A stretch of 64,000 nt of DNA. Origin: Prochlorococcus sp. AG-355-B23. GTDB taxonomy: Bacteria > Cyanobacteriota > Cyanobacteriia > PCC-6307 > Cyanobiaceae. The position numbers and the translations under genes are program-made. The DNA is taken from NCBI GenBank assembly GCA_003280935.1, contig QCDJ01000005.1:1-64000 (forward strand). Direction: 5' to 3'. The notes beneath the pieces were generated by a model, which saw only the letters and a list, made by a program, of their open reading frames with translations, was not told where the DNA came from and did not search any database. Numbering within the stretch: position 1 is the first letter of the stretch; every line of letters starts with the position of its first letter. Shown in pieces: positions 21,367-30,103 of this stretch.

Positions 21367-21597
21367 TTGATTAACAAATTGATTTTGAAAAACTCTATTT
21401 CACTTATTCCTTTTCTTTCGATGATAATTCTTACGTTGGGATGTTCAAATAAACCAGCAGAAAAAGAAATGAAAATACCAATGTTATTTGATACCCAAGA
21501 ACAGGCAGAAAAAGAAGCCTATAAATTTGGTTGCAAAGGAGCTCATCAAATGGGTAATAAATGGATGCCATGTAGTATGCGCAAACATAACCATTAA
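21367..21597 (+). CDS. Small secreted/lipoprotein-like protein (DUF3721-like)
   Basis: N-terminal hydrophobic stretch ending LGCSNK; EAYKFGCKGAHQMGNKWMPCSMRKHNH tail; TTG start. Confidence 0.65.
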   Translation: MINKLILKNSISLIPFLSMIILTLGCSNKPAEKEMKIPMLFDTQEQAEKEAYKFGCKGAHQMGNKWMPCSMRKHNH

Positions 21598-21768
21598 AAC
21601 GAGTGTTTAATCTCTCCAATTTTTATTAACTTAGAATTATTTTTTTGCCGAGATTTGCTTCACCTTTTGTTAAAGAAGTTTTTGCAGCATTTATCAATAT
21701 TATTTTTAATCATCGGAATTGCAGTGATACCAGTTGTTTTAGCAATAACCATATGGGTAAAGTTAATC

Positions 21769-22992
21769 TTAATTAATCTCATCCCACCACCTAAACATAG
21801 AAACAAGAACTTGATTACTTAGTTCCATACCATTAGGCTCACTTAAAAAGAATCTATTCCCCTTTCTTACTAATAGTCCACTTTCAAGAAATCTTTCCCA
21901 TTTTTCAAGTAATTTACTGAAGTTACTTTCAAATTTTTTGTTTTCCCAGTTTTGTTCTTTTAAAACCTCCTTGAGGTCTAAACCCTCTTTGAGTCTTAAT
22001 CCTAACATTATTTTTTCATCAAGTTCTTTATAGACAAACTCCTTATTAGTTAGGGATGAATCTAAATTACGTTCATATTGTCTAATTACCCATTCTTTAT
22101 ATTCTTTGCTAACTCTGGGCCTAGTTAACTTTTCCCCCCAAGGCGAACTAGTTGAACCTTGACCAAAACTCCACCAGCCTAAACCACTCCAATAAACTCT
22201 ATTATGTCTCGATTGATGTCTCGGAAGACAATAGTTTGAGATTTCATATCTTGAATAACCTGAGTTTTTTAAAATTAAATGGGTTGATTCACTGTTTTTA
22301 AAAGCTTCTTCATCACTTGGAAGTTTTAATTTTCCTAAACTGACTAATTTTTTAAAAACAGTGCCATTTTCAATATTTAAATCGTAAATTGATAGATGCG
22401 GCGGTGAAAATGTTATTGCTTTTTTTAAGTCATCTTGCCATTCTTTAAATCCACTAAGTGGCAAGTTTTGAATTAAATCTAAACTCCAGCTTTTTATTAA
22501 CCCAGAATCCAATTCTCTCTTCAACCATAAACAAGATTTTTCTGCATCTTCTTTAGAATGACGCCTTCCCGACTTTTGAAGTATCTGATTATTAAAACTT
22601 TGTACTCCTATACTAAATCTATTTATCCCAGCTTTTATAAATCCAAAAAGATCATCTTGAGTAAAACTAGCTGGATCAACCTCCATAGTAATTTCAGCAC
22701 CATAGTCTATTCCATAATTTTCTCTAAAAAGATCAATTAATTCTTTGATTTGGGTTGGATCTAAAATTGATGGTGTGCCACCGCCTACATAGATTGTCGA
22801 TAAAGGTGATTTATGCTTAATTGACAATATTTCTTTATATAAAAATTGCAAATATTCTTGAACAGTTTTGCTTCCATAACCTTTTAAAGTTTCAACTTTG
22901 TTTCCTAATGGAATAACTGCAAAATCGCAATAAAAACACCTTCTGTGGCAAAAAGGAATGTGCACATAAGCACTTCTTGGAAACTTATTCAT
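21769..22992 (-). CDS. hemW: Radical SAM coproporphyrinogen III oxidase-like / heme chaperone (HemN/HemW family)
   Basis: YVHIPFCHRRCFYCDFAV, IYVGGGTPS, RFSIGVQSF, HNRVYW. Confidence 0.9.
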   Translation of the reverse strand: MNKFPRSAYVHIPFCHRRCFYCDFAVIPLGNKVETLKGYGSKTVQEYLQFLYKEILSIKHKSPLSTIYVGGGTPSILDPTQIKELIDLFRENYGIDYGAEITMEVDPASFTQDDLFGFIKAGINRFSIGVQSFNNQILQKSGRRHSKEDAEKSCLWLKRELDSGLIKSWSLDLIQNLPLSGFKEWQDDLKKAITFSPPHLSIYDLNIENGTVFKKLVSLGKLKLPSDEEAFKNSESTHLILKNSGYSRYEISNYCLPRHQSRHNRVYWSGLGWWSFGQGSTSSPWGEKLTRPRVSKEYKEWVIRQYERNLDSSLTNKEFVYKELDEKIMLGLRLKEGLDLKEVLKEQNWENKKFESNFSKLLEKWERFLESGLLVRKGNRFFLSEPNGMELSNQVLVSMFRWWDEIN

Positions 22993-23088
22993 AATATAAA
23001 TTCATTTTTAAGCTCCAAAAACGTATTAAGGATCTAAAAAAATAAGATCCTTATTTACTCAATTAATAAATCCTAGTAGATTATAGAT

Positions 23089-24198
23089 ATGACAGATATC
23101 TTAGTATTAATTTTATTTGTATTTTCTGGGGCTGCTTCAGGATGGCTTGGTGTTGATTTATTGCCAGTAGACATACTCAAACAGGTATCTAATGTAGAAG
23201 GTTTTAGAATTGTTTTAGCAATAATTGGTTTTTTTGTAGGATTAGCAGCTGGTTTTGTATTTCTTCAACTTCGAAAGACGTTTCTTGATCAAATAAGAAC
23301 AATGCCCACGGACTTACTAATAAGTAGGTCCGTTGGATTAATTTTAGGATTACTTGTTGCGAATCTCCTACTTGCTCCAATACTATTAATACCCTTCCCT
23401 AGAGAGGTTTTTTTCGCAAAACCCTTGGCAGCCATATTAAGCAACATTTTTTTTGGTGTGCTTGGTTATAAGTTGGCAGATACCCATGGAAGGACATTAT
23501 TGAGATTATTTAATCCAAATAATACTGATGCATATCTAGTTAATGAAGGTATCCTCCCTGCTGCAAGTCCAAAAATTCTAGATACCAGTGTAATTATTGA
23601 TGGAAGAATCAATGGCTTATTAAGTTGCGGATTATTGGAAGGGCAATTAATTGTTGCTCAAAGTGTAATTGATGAATTACAAACTTTAGCTGACTCAAGC
23701 AGTAATGAAAAAAGGTCGAAAGGCAGAAGAGGTCTTAAGTTATTAAAAGAATTAAGAGATTTATATGGCAGAAGACTTGTAATAAACCCAACAAAGTATG
23801 AAGGTAAGGGGGTAGATGAAAAACTCTTGAAAATTACTGAGGATATGTCAGGAACTTTAATTACAGCTGATTATAATCTTTCCCAGATTGCTGAAGTAAA
23901 AGAATTAAAAGTTATGAATTTGAGTGATTTGGTTATTGCTTTAAGGCCAGAAGTGCAACCAGGAGAATCACTTAATATAAAAATTGTCAGAGAAGGCAAA
24001 GAAAAAATGCAAGGTATTGGATATTTAGATGACGGAACAATGGTTGTTATTGATGAGGCAAAGAATTTTGTAGGAAGCAGATTAGATATTGTCATAACAG
24101 GAGCATTACAAACTCCCACTGGAAGAATGGTCTTTGGAAAACTAATAAATAATCCTGAGTCAAACAAATCTGTTAAATCACCAGCGACACAGGGCTAA
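23089..24198 (+). CDS. PIN/TRAM domain membrane protein (YacL-like)
   Basis: Four TM helices, then PIN domain (KILDTSVIIDGRI...LITADYNLSQIAE) and TRAM-like C-terminus (EGKEKMQGIGYLDDGTMVVID). Confidence 0.88.
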   Translation: MTDILVLILFVFSGAASGWLGVDLLPVDILKQVSNVEGFRIVLAIIGFFVGLAAGFVFLQLRKTFLDQIRTMPTDLLISRSVGLILGLLVANLLLAPILLIPFPREVFFAKPLAAILSNIFFGVLGYKLADTHGRTLLRLFNPNNTDAYLVNEGILPAASPKILDTSVIIDGRINGLLSCGLLEGQLIVAQSVIDELQTLADSSSNEKRSKGRRGLKLLKELRDLYGRRLVINPTKYEGKGVDEKLLKITEDMSGTLITADYNLSQIAEVKELKVMNLSDLVIALRPEVQPGESLNIKIVREGKEKMQGIGYLDDGTMVVIDEAKNFVGSRLDIVITGALQTPTGRMVFGKLINNPESNKSVKSPATQG

Positions 24199-24229
24199 AT
24201 CTAGCTAGAATCAGTTCAATCTTAATTTC

Positions 24230-24901
24230 GTGATACAAATGACTGTATCTGCTCCTTATTACGGCGAAAACACCGTTATGAGGACTCCGCCCCCTGATCT
24301 TCCTTCTCTTTTACTTAAAGAGAGAATTGTTTATCTTGGTTTACCATTATTTTCAGATGATGATGCGAAAAGACAACTAGGAATGGATGTTACTGAGCTA
24401 ATCATTGCTCAACTTCTCTATCTAGAGTTTGAGGATCCAGAAAAACCAATCTATTTCTACATCAATTCAACAGGAACAAGTTGGTACACTGGTGACGCCG
24501 TTGGTTTTGAAACAGAAGCTTTTGCTATCTGCGATACAATAAGCTATATCAAGCCTCCAGTACACACAATATGTATCGGACAAGCAATGGGGACTGCTGC
24601 AGTTATCCTTTCATCTGGCACTAAGGGACAAAGGGCGGCTCTTCCACATGCTTCTATTGTTTTACATCAACCAATAAGCGGTGCAAGAGGCCAAGCAACC
24701 GATATCCAAATAAGAGCAGAGGAAGTTCTGAAAAATAAAAAATCAATGCTGGAGATTCTATCTCGTAATACTGGAAAGACTATCGAAGAACTCTCAAAAG
24801 ACTCTGACAGGATGAGTTATCTCAATCCCCAAGAAGCCCTAGATTATGGAGTTATCGATAGAATACTCACAAGTCAAAAAGATTTACCAAATAAAATTTA
24901 A
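24230..24901 (+). CDS. clpR: ClpP-like protease subunit, probably inactive ClpR (ATG at 24239 is a likely start)
   Basis: ClpP fold motifs but GQAMGTAAVIL replaces the GxAASMGA nucleophile motif; YINSTGTSWYTGDAVG. Confidence 0.88.
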   Translation: MIQMTVSAPYYGENTVMRTPPPDLPSLLLKERIVYLGLPLFSDDDAKRQLGMDVTELIIAQLLYLEFEDPEKPIYFYINSTGTSWYTGDAVGFETEAFAICDTISYIKPPVHTICIGQAMGTAAVILSSGTKGQRAALPHASIVLHQPISGARGQATDIQIRAEEVLKNKKSMLEILSRNTGKTIEELSKDSDRMSYLNPQEALDYGVIDRILTSQKDLPNKI

Positions 24902-24925
24902 CCTTCACAAAACTATTTTAAAATC

Positions 24926-25537
24926 ATGCCAATAGGAACTCCAAGCGTGCCTTACAGACTTCCCGGAAGTCAATACGAAAGGTGGGTTGACATATATACA
25001 AGACTAGGTGTTGAAAGAATTCTTTTTCTTGGACAGGAAGTGAATGATGGTATTGCTAATAGCCTTGTTGCACAAATGCTTTATCTAGATTCTGATGATA
25101 ATTCCAAACCTATCTATCTATATATAAATAGCCCAGGAGGATCAGTTACTGCTGGCTTGGCTATATATGACACTATCAAATACGTGAAAAGTGATGTAGT
25201 AACCATATGCGTAGGCCTAGCAGCCTCAATGGGAGCGTTCCTATTGGCTGCTGGCACAAAAGGTAAAAGAGTTGCTTTGCCTCATAGCAGAATAATGATT
25301 CATCAACCTCTAGGAGGAACTTCTCAACGCCAAGCAAGTGATATTGAAATAGAAGCTAAGGAAATTTTAAGAATTAAAGATATGTTAAATATGTCTATGG
25401 CAGATATGACAGGCCAATCATTTGAGAAAATTGAAAAGGATACTGATAGAGATTATTTTCTAAGTGCGGAAGAAGCAAAAAACTATGGCTTAATTGATAG
25501 AGTTATCACACATCCAAGCGAAGCAAATCAGTCTTAA
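24926..25537 (+). CDS. clpP: ATP-dependent Clp protease proteolytic subunit
   Basis: [39 protein letters not shown] active site motifs. Confidence 0.96.
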   Translation: MPIGTPSVPYRLPGSQYERWVDIYTRLGVERILFLGQEVNDGIANSLVAQMLYLDSDDNSKPIYLYINSPGGSVTAGLAIYDTIKYVKSDVVTICVGLAASMGAFLLAAGTKGKRVALPHSRIMIHQPLGGTSQRQASDIEIEAKEILRIKDMLNMSMADMTGQSFEKIEKDTDRDYFLSAEEAKNYGLIDRVITHPSEANQS

Positions 25538-25645
25538 ATTTTTAAATAAATATTTTAATTTTAATTTTTAAATTAATAATTTTTTGGTTTATTTACACCT
25601 TAATGTCTAAGATATTAATTATCAAATGCAAAGAAGCTACAACTA

Positions 25646-26635
25646 ATGACCCAACTCTTTTACGACACAGATGCAGATCTAAGTCTTTTAAATAATAAAA
25701 CAATTGCGATTATTGGATATGGTTCACAAGGTCATGCACATGCCCTAAACCTTAAAGATAGCGGTATGGATGTAATTGTTGGATTATATAAAGGTAGTAA
25801 GTCTGAAAGCAAAGCTATTAGCGATGGTCTACAAGTATTTAGCGTTTCTGAAGCTTGCGAAAAAGCAGACTGGATTATGATTCTCCTCCCAGATGAGTTT
25901 CAGAAAGATGTTTACCTTAAAGAAATAGAACCAAACTTAAAAGAAGGAAAGATATTAAGTTTTGCACATGGCTTCAATATAAGATTCGGACTTATAAAAC
26001 CTCCTAGTTTTGTGGATGTTGTAATGATTGCCCCAAAAGGACCTGGACACACTGTTCGTTGGGAATATCAGAATGGTCAAGGAGTTCCAGCATTGTTTGC
26101 AGTAGAGCAGGATTCCTCCGGAAATGCAAGATCATTGGCAATGGCTTACGCTAAAGGGATTGGCGGAACGAGAGCTGGGATTCTTGAAACAAACTTCAAA
26201 GAAGAAACAGAAACTGATTTATTTGGAGAACAAGCGGTTTTGTGCGGAGGATTATCAGAACTCGTCAAATCAGGCTTCGAAACTCTTGTAGAAGCAGGCT
26301 ATCAGCCCGAACTTGCTTACTTCGAATGCTTACATGAAGTTAAACTTATTGTTGATTTAATGGTGAAGGGAGGCTTATCTCAAATGAGAGATTCCATTTC
26401 AAATACTGCAGAATATGGAGATTATGTAAGTGGGAAAAGACTTATTAATAGTGATACAAAGAAAGAAATGCAGAAAATTTTAAAGGATATTCAAGATGGA
26501 ACTTTCGCTAAGAATTTTGTGGAAGAATGTGATAAAAACAAACCCTTAATGACAAAATTAAGAGAAGAGAACTCAAAACATGAAATTGAGAAAGTAGGCA
26601 AAGGTCTGCGCTCGATGTTCAGTTGGCTGAAATAA
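25646..26635 (+). CDS. ilvC: Ketol-acid reductoisomerase
   Basis: [43 protein letters not shown]. Confidence 0.97.
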   Translation: MTQLFYDTDADLSLLNNKTIAIIGYGSQGHAHALNLKDSGMDVIVGLYKGSKSESKAISDGLQVFSVSEACEKADWIMILLPDEFQKDVYLKEIEPNLKEGKILSFAHGFNIRFGLIKPPSFVDVVMIAPKGPGHTVRWEYQNGQGVPALFAVEQDSSGNARSLAMAYAKGIGGTRAGILETNFKEETETDLFGEQAVLCGGLSELVKSGFETLVEAGYQPELAYFECLHEVKLIVDLMVKGGLSQMRDSISNTAEYGDYVSGKRLINSDTKKEMQKILKDIQDGTFAKNFVEECDKNKPLMTKLREENSKHEIEKVGKGLRSMFSWLK

Positions 26636-27648
26636 ATTTATTTTTACTATTTCTTGGATCGATCTTTTTTGATTTATTGATCGGCGATCCAAGATTCTTA
26701 ATACACCCTGTTCAAGTAATTGGCTTTTACATAAAAAAAATATCTCATTACCTAATAAATAATTTTGGAGAAAATAAAAATATATTATTTTGGGGAGGTT
26801 TCTTCGTAGCTATATCCACTATTGGAATGAGTTATGGTTTAGGAAAATTGATAGAAATAATGTATGTGCAATCAAGAAATCATTTTTTTGTTGGATTGTT
26901 AGTTTTTTTTGGGCTTTCAAGTTGTATTGCGACAAAGGGACTTATTTCAAGTGTGAAAGAGATTGCAGAGCTAATAGAGCGCAACAAAATTAATAACCAA
27001 AATAAGAAAATAATTAAAGAGAAGGTACAAAGAATAGTAAGTCGGGATGTCAGGTCATCTTCTATAAAACATCTCTTGAGATCAAGTACCGAGAGCCTTA
27101 CCGAAAATTCTGTTGATGGAATATTTGGGCCATTATTTTGGATTTTTATTGGAATTATTTTTATGAAGTTTTCAATTTTTCTACCAGGACCTTTATCACT
27201 TGGTTTTTCTTATAAAGCCATAAGTACTTTAGATTCAATGATAGGTTACAAATATGATTATTTTAGATATTTGGGTTTTTTCAGTGCAAAAATCGAAGAT
27301 GTTTTTACGTTTATTCCTTCAAGATTAGTTTTAATCACGTTACCTTTAGTTAGCTCCAAAGTTTATGAGTATGGATCAATAATTAAAAAAAGTTATCTTG
27401 ATGGTAAAAAATATGATTCGCCTAATGCTGGAATTTCAGAAGCTATATTTGCCTATATTTCCGGAATTAAATTAGGAGGTAAAAGTAAATATAAAAATGA
27501 AATTATTGAAAAGCCAATAATTAATGAGACTGGAGATAATTGCACTGAAGAAAAAATCAAATTAATTTGTCAATTAATTTTGAGATTACAATTTTTATGG
27601 ATAATAATTTTTGCCTCAATTTTTTTTATAATTTCGAGTTTAATTTAA
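26623..27648 (+). CDS. cobD: Adenosylcobinamide-phosphate synthase
   Basis: [54 protein letters not shown]. Confidence 0.92.
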   Translation: MAEINLFLLFLGSIFFDLLIGDPRFLIHPVQVIGFYIKKISHYLINNFGENKNILFWGGFFVAISTIGMSYGLGKLIEIMYVQSRNHFFVGLLVFFGLSSCIATKGLISSVKEIAELIERNKINNQNKKIIKEKVQRIVSRDVRSSSIKHLLRSSTESLTENSVDGIFGPLFWIFIGIIFMKFSIFLPGPLSLGFSYKAISTLDSMIGYKYDYFRYLGFFSAKIEDVFTFIPSRLVLITLPLVSSKVYEYGSIIKKSYLDGKKYDSPNAGISEAIFAYISGIKLGGKSKYKNEIIEKPIINETGDNCTEEKIKLICQLILRLQFLWIIIFASIFFIISSLI

Positions 27649-27691
27649 TAATAAATTAGTTTAAAAATTATTAGAATAAATCAAAAAATCA

Positions 27692-27937
27692 ATGCAAGAA
27701 AACGACTCTCCAATGGAAAATCAAAATGATGGTTTTACTAATAAATCATCAAGTGATAATGAATACTCAAAATGGGTAGACAATCAGGGGGATGAAGTAA
27801 AGAATGTTTTTGGATTTAATAGCAGCGCCGAGCTTGTTAATGGTAGAGCAGCTATGATTGGATTCTTAATGCTCATATTAACCGAGTTAGTTTTTAGAGG
27901 CAGGCCTGTGACGTCTTCGATTTTTGGTATTAATTAA
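27692..27937 (+). CDS. High light inducible protein (HLIP)
   Basis: Single chlorophyll-binding-like helix ELVNGRAAMIGFLMLILTELVFRG. Confidence 0.9.
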   Translation: MQENDSPMENQNDGFTNKSSSDNEYSKWVDNQGDEVKNVFGFNSSAELVNGRAAMIGFLMLILTELVFRGRPVTSSIFGIN

Positions 27938-27939
27938 AA

Positions 27940-28152
27940 ATGGAAGAAAAAAAATCTAATCCAATAAAAGCAATCCTATACGTATCTGTATGGGTAATAA
28001 TTTGGGGAACATTAGGCTCTTTCATTGATTATCCTCTTTATAAAAATAAAATTTACTTAGAAGGAAGCATATTTCAGTATCTTACTTTTTCAATTACAGC
28101 GATAATAGCAATAATAAGTGCAAAGTTTTTTTACAAAAAATTTGAGTTATAA
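27940..28152 (+). CDS. Small hypothetical membrane protein downstream of HLIP
   Basis: Complete 70-aa ORF with two hydrophobic segments, 2 nt after hli stop. Confidence 0.7.
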   Translation: MEEKKSNPIKAILYVSVWVIIWGTLGSFIDYPLYKNKIYLEGSIFQYLTFSITAIIAIISAKFFYKKFEL

Positions 28153-28404
28153 AATTTTGTACCTAAATTTCTTAAGAATTTTTGCTGGTTCTTTTTTGTC
28201 ATTTGACTCATAAAGTATCCACTGATGTGTCTCAGTATCATGATCGCAACCATATTTTCCAGATACATTATCGTAACTTGAAAGATATGAATGACAATTC
28301 TGGTCTGCCTCAAAAGCAGAGTCGTAACCTGTAAGAAAATATATTAAAAACAGAATCATTAATAACAAAAAAAATACTTGGGAAACTAAATTTACTACCT
28401 TCAT
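28147..28404 (-). CDS. Hypothetical protein with N-terminal TM helix
   Basis: Complete 85-aa ORF; hydrophobic N-terminus, Cys-containing soluble part. Confidence 0.65.
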   Translation of the reverse strand: MKVVNLVSQVFFLLLMILFLIYFLTGYDSAFEADQNCHSYLSSYDNVSGKYGCDHDTETHQWILYESNDKKEPAKILKKFRYKIL

Positions 28405-28460
28405 AAGATTTTCTAAAATTTAAATATATCATTTAAAAAATTTTTTCGATCTAAAAATAT

Positions 28461-28706
28461 TTAACGACCAACATTAAAAACAAAGTCACGGAATTCTTGA
28501 TTCTTTAAATAAAGGATGACTAGCAATACTAAGATCAAATTTAAACCTAACACTATTGATCCAAAAATATTTATTTGTTTTTTACCTGGCAAAGTGTAAG
28601 TAAATTTCTTGCCTTTGAGAAAAGCTGCTAAGCCTTTTTTTTCTTTTTTTGGTTCTTTTATTTCAGCATCATTTTTAACTTCATTATCAGAGAAACCTTT
28701 TACCAT
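28461..28706 (-). CDS. Hypothetical small membrane protein
   Basis: 81 aa; charged N-terminus and one TM helix (INIFGSIVLGLNLILVLLVILYL). Confidence 0.65.
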   Translation of the reverse strand: MVKGFSDNEVKNDAEIKEPKKEKKGLAAFLKGKKFTYTLPGKKQINIFGSIVLGLNLILVLLVILYLKNQEFRDFVFNVGR

Positions 28707-28760
28707 TAATACTTAAAATCCAAATTTATAATATTCCAAAAAAATAAAATTTTTTAATAA

Positions 28761-29072
28761 TTAACAATTTTTAATCACATATGGAATCGTAAATGCAATT
28801 CTTTCATTTGAGAAATTTTTTAAAAAATAAGCTTCTATTATTGCCGACTGCATCCCCAATAAACTTGATTGACATTTGAATCTATTTTGGTCAAATACAA
28901 GTAATTGAAGTTTTTCTATTTCAGAAATTAACTCTTTACAAACTTGGGCTTGCGAATCTTGAATACAATTGCTTGCTTCCTTTAAAATCTTGGATTTTGT
29001 TGGTATTGTTTCTGCTATCACAAAATTAGATAACATCAAAAATTCTAGGAATAAAAAAGTTAAACATTTCAT
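28761..29072 (-). CDS. Hypothetical secreted protein
   Basis: 103 aa with signal peptide-like N-terminus and four Cys in the predicted mature part. Confidence 0.65.
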   Translation of the reverse strand: MKCLTFLFLEFLMLSNFVIAETIPTKSKILKEASNCIQDSQAQVCKELISEIEKLQLLVFDQNRFKCQSSLLGMQSAIIEAYFLKNFSNERIAFTIPYVIKNC

Positions 29073-29149
29073 TACTTCTTAAGACTTCAAAATTTCAGAT
29101 AAATTGTTAATAATTTTGGGCATTTAGCTATTAGCATTTTATTGAAATC

Positions 29150-29174
29150 AAAAAAAGATGCTCTAATAGAGCAC
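29150..29174 (-). terminator. Rho-independent-like terminator after hupB
   Basis: On minus strand TGCTCT-ATT-AGAGCA hairpin followed by TCTTTTTTT. Confidence 0.7.
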
Positions 29175-29207
29175 CTTGGTATTAAAAGAAGAAATAGATT
29201 AAAAAGA

Positions 29208-29483
29208 TTACCCTTGAACTCTATCCTTAAAAAGTTTACCTGCAGAAAATGTTGGAACTCTTTTAGCAGGTATTGCTATTTTTTCGCCTGTCTTAGGGTT
29301 TAATCCCTGTCTTGCAGAACGATCTCTTGGCTCGAAAGAACCAAATCCTAGTAAGGAGACTTTTTTGCCTTCCACTACTGAGTCAACAATAGTTTCAATA
29401 GCTGCATCAACAACTAAAGAAACATCAGTTTTTGTGAGCTCTGTACGAGCAGCAACAAGGTTTACTAAATCAGCTTTGTTCAT
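29208..29483 (-). CDS. hupB: HU family DNA-binding protein
   Basis: MNKADLVNLVAARTELTKTDV...GFGSFEPRDRSARQGLNPKTGEKIAIPAKRVPTFSAGK; start taken at ATG 29483, not 29516. Confidence 0.95.
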   Translation of the reverse strand: MNKADLVNLVAARTELTKTDVSLVVDAAIETIVDSVVEGKKVSLLGFGSFEPRDRSARQGLNPKTGEKIAIPAKRVPTFSAGKLFKDRVQG

Positions 29484-29557
29484 TGAATTGTTTATAAAGC
29501 AGAGATTTAAAGACAAGTGTTTTAAGCAAGCCTAAAAACCTCGAACTTGCATATCAT

Positions 29558-29680
29558 ATGGAGCAAATACAAATACGGCAACCGAAAATGCCGGCGGCGC
29601 AAAGCTTTATACAAATCTTAAAGACATTTTTAGCTCCATTATTTATTTTTATAGTCTCACTTTTTTTTAAAAAAAATTAG
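29558..29680 (+). CDS. Candidate small membrane protein (40 aa): MEQIQIRQPKMPAAQSFIQILKTFLAPLFIFIVSLFFKKN
   Basis: Manual translation in a large intergenic region; basic N-terminus plus hydrophobic helix; locally higher GC. Confidence 0.4.
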   Translation: MEQIQIRQPKMPAAQSFIQILKTFLAPLFIFIVSLFFKKN

Positions 29681-30103
29681 CCCCTTTAACTTTAAAACAG
29701 CCAAAACCGTTGGTAGCACTTGGTTTGTCCTTAAAAAATCTAACTAAATTTTTCAAAAAAAAATGTCAAAGATTAATAAAGTTAAGAATGTGAGCCATTT
29801 ATTATATTTTATTAATTTTCAGATATATTTCCTTCTCATCACATGAAAAAGCATAGTTTGTATTTTGAAATCAAGAAAAATCTCGTGTTCATACAATTAA
29901 CCTTTCTCTCTAAATCTTTTATGCATTAAGAATATGGATAGACAAATGATTATTAATTAAGAAATTAATAATCTCCAAAATCTAATAAAGTTGATTAGTG
30001 AAACCTTAAATTTTAGTTTTTTCTTAATTTTGTATCTATTATTCTAATATCTGTAATTTCAATAAATTATCTCAATATTTAATTAATCAATGATAAAGAG
30101 AAA

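Noticed and set aside
29484-29516. N-terminal extension MSLNLCFINNS of HU
   Set aside because: HU proteins begin at MNKADLV; the extension is probably 5' UTR
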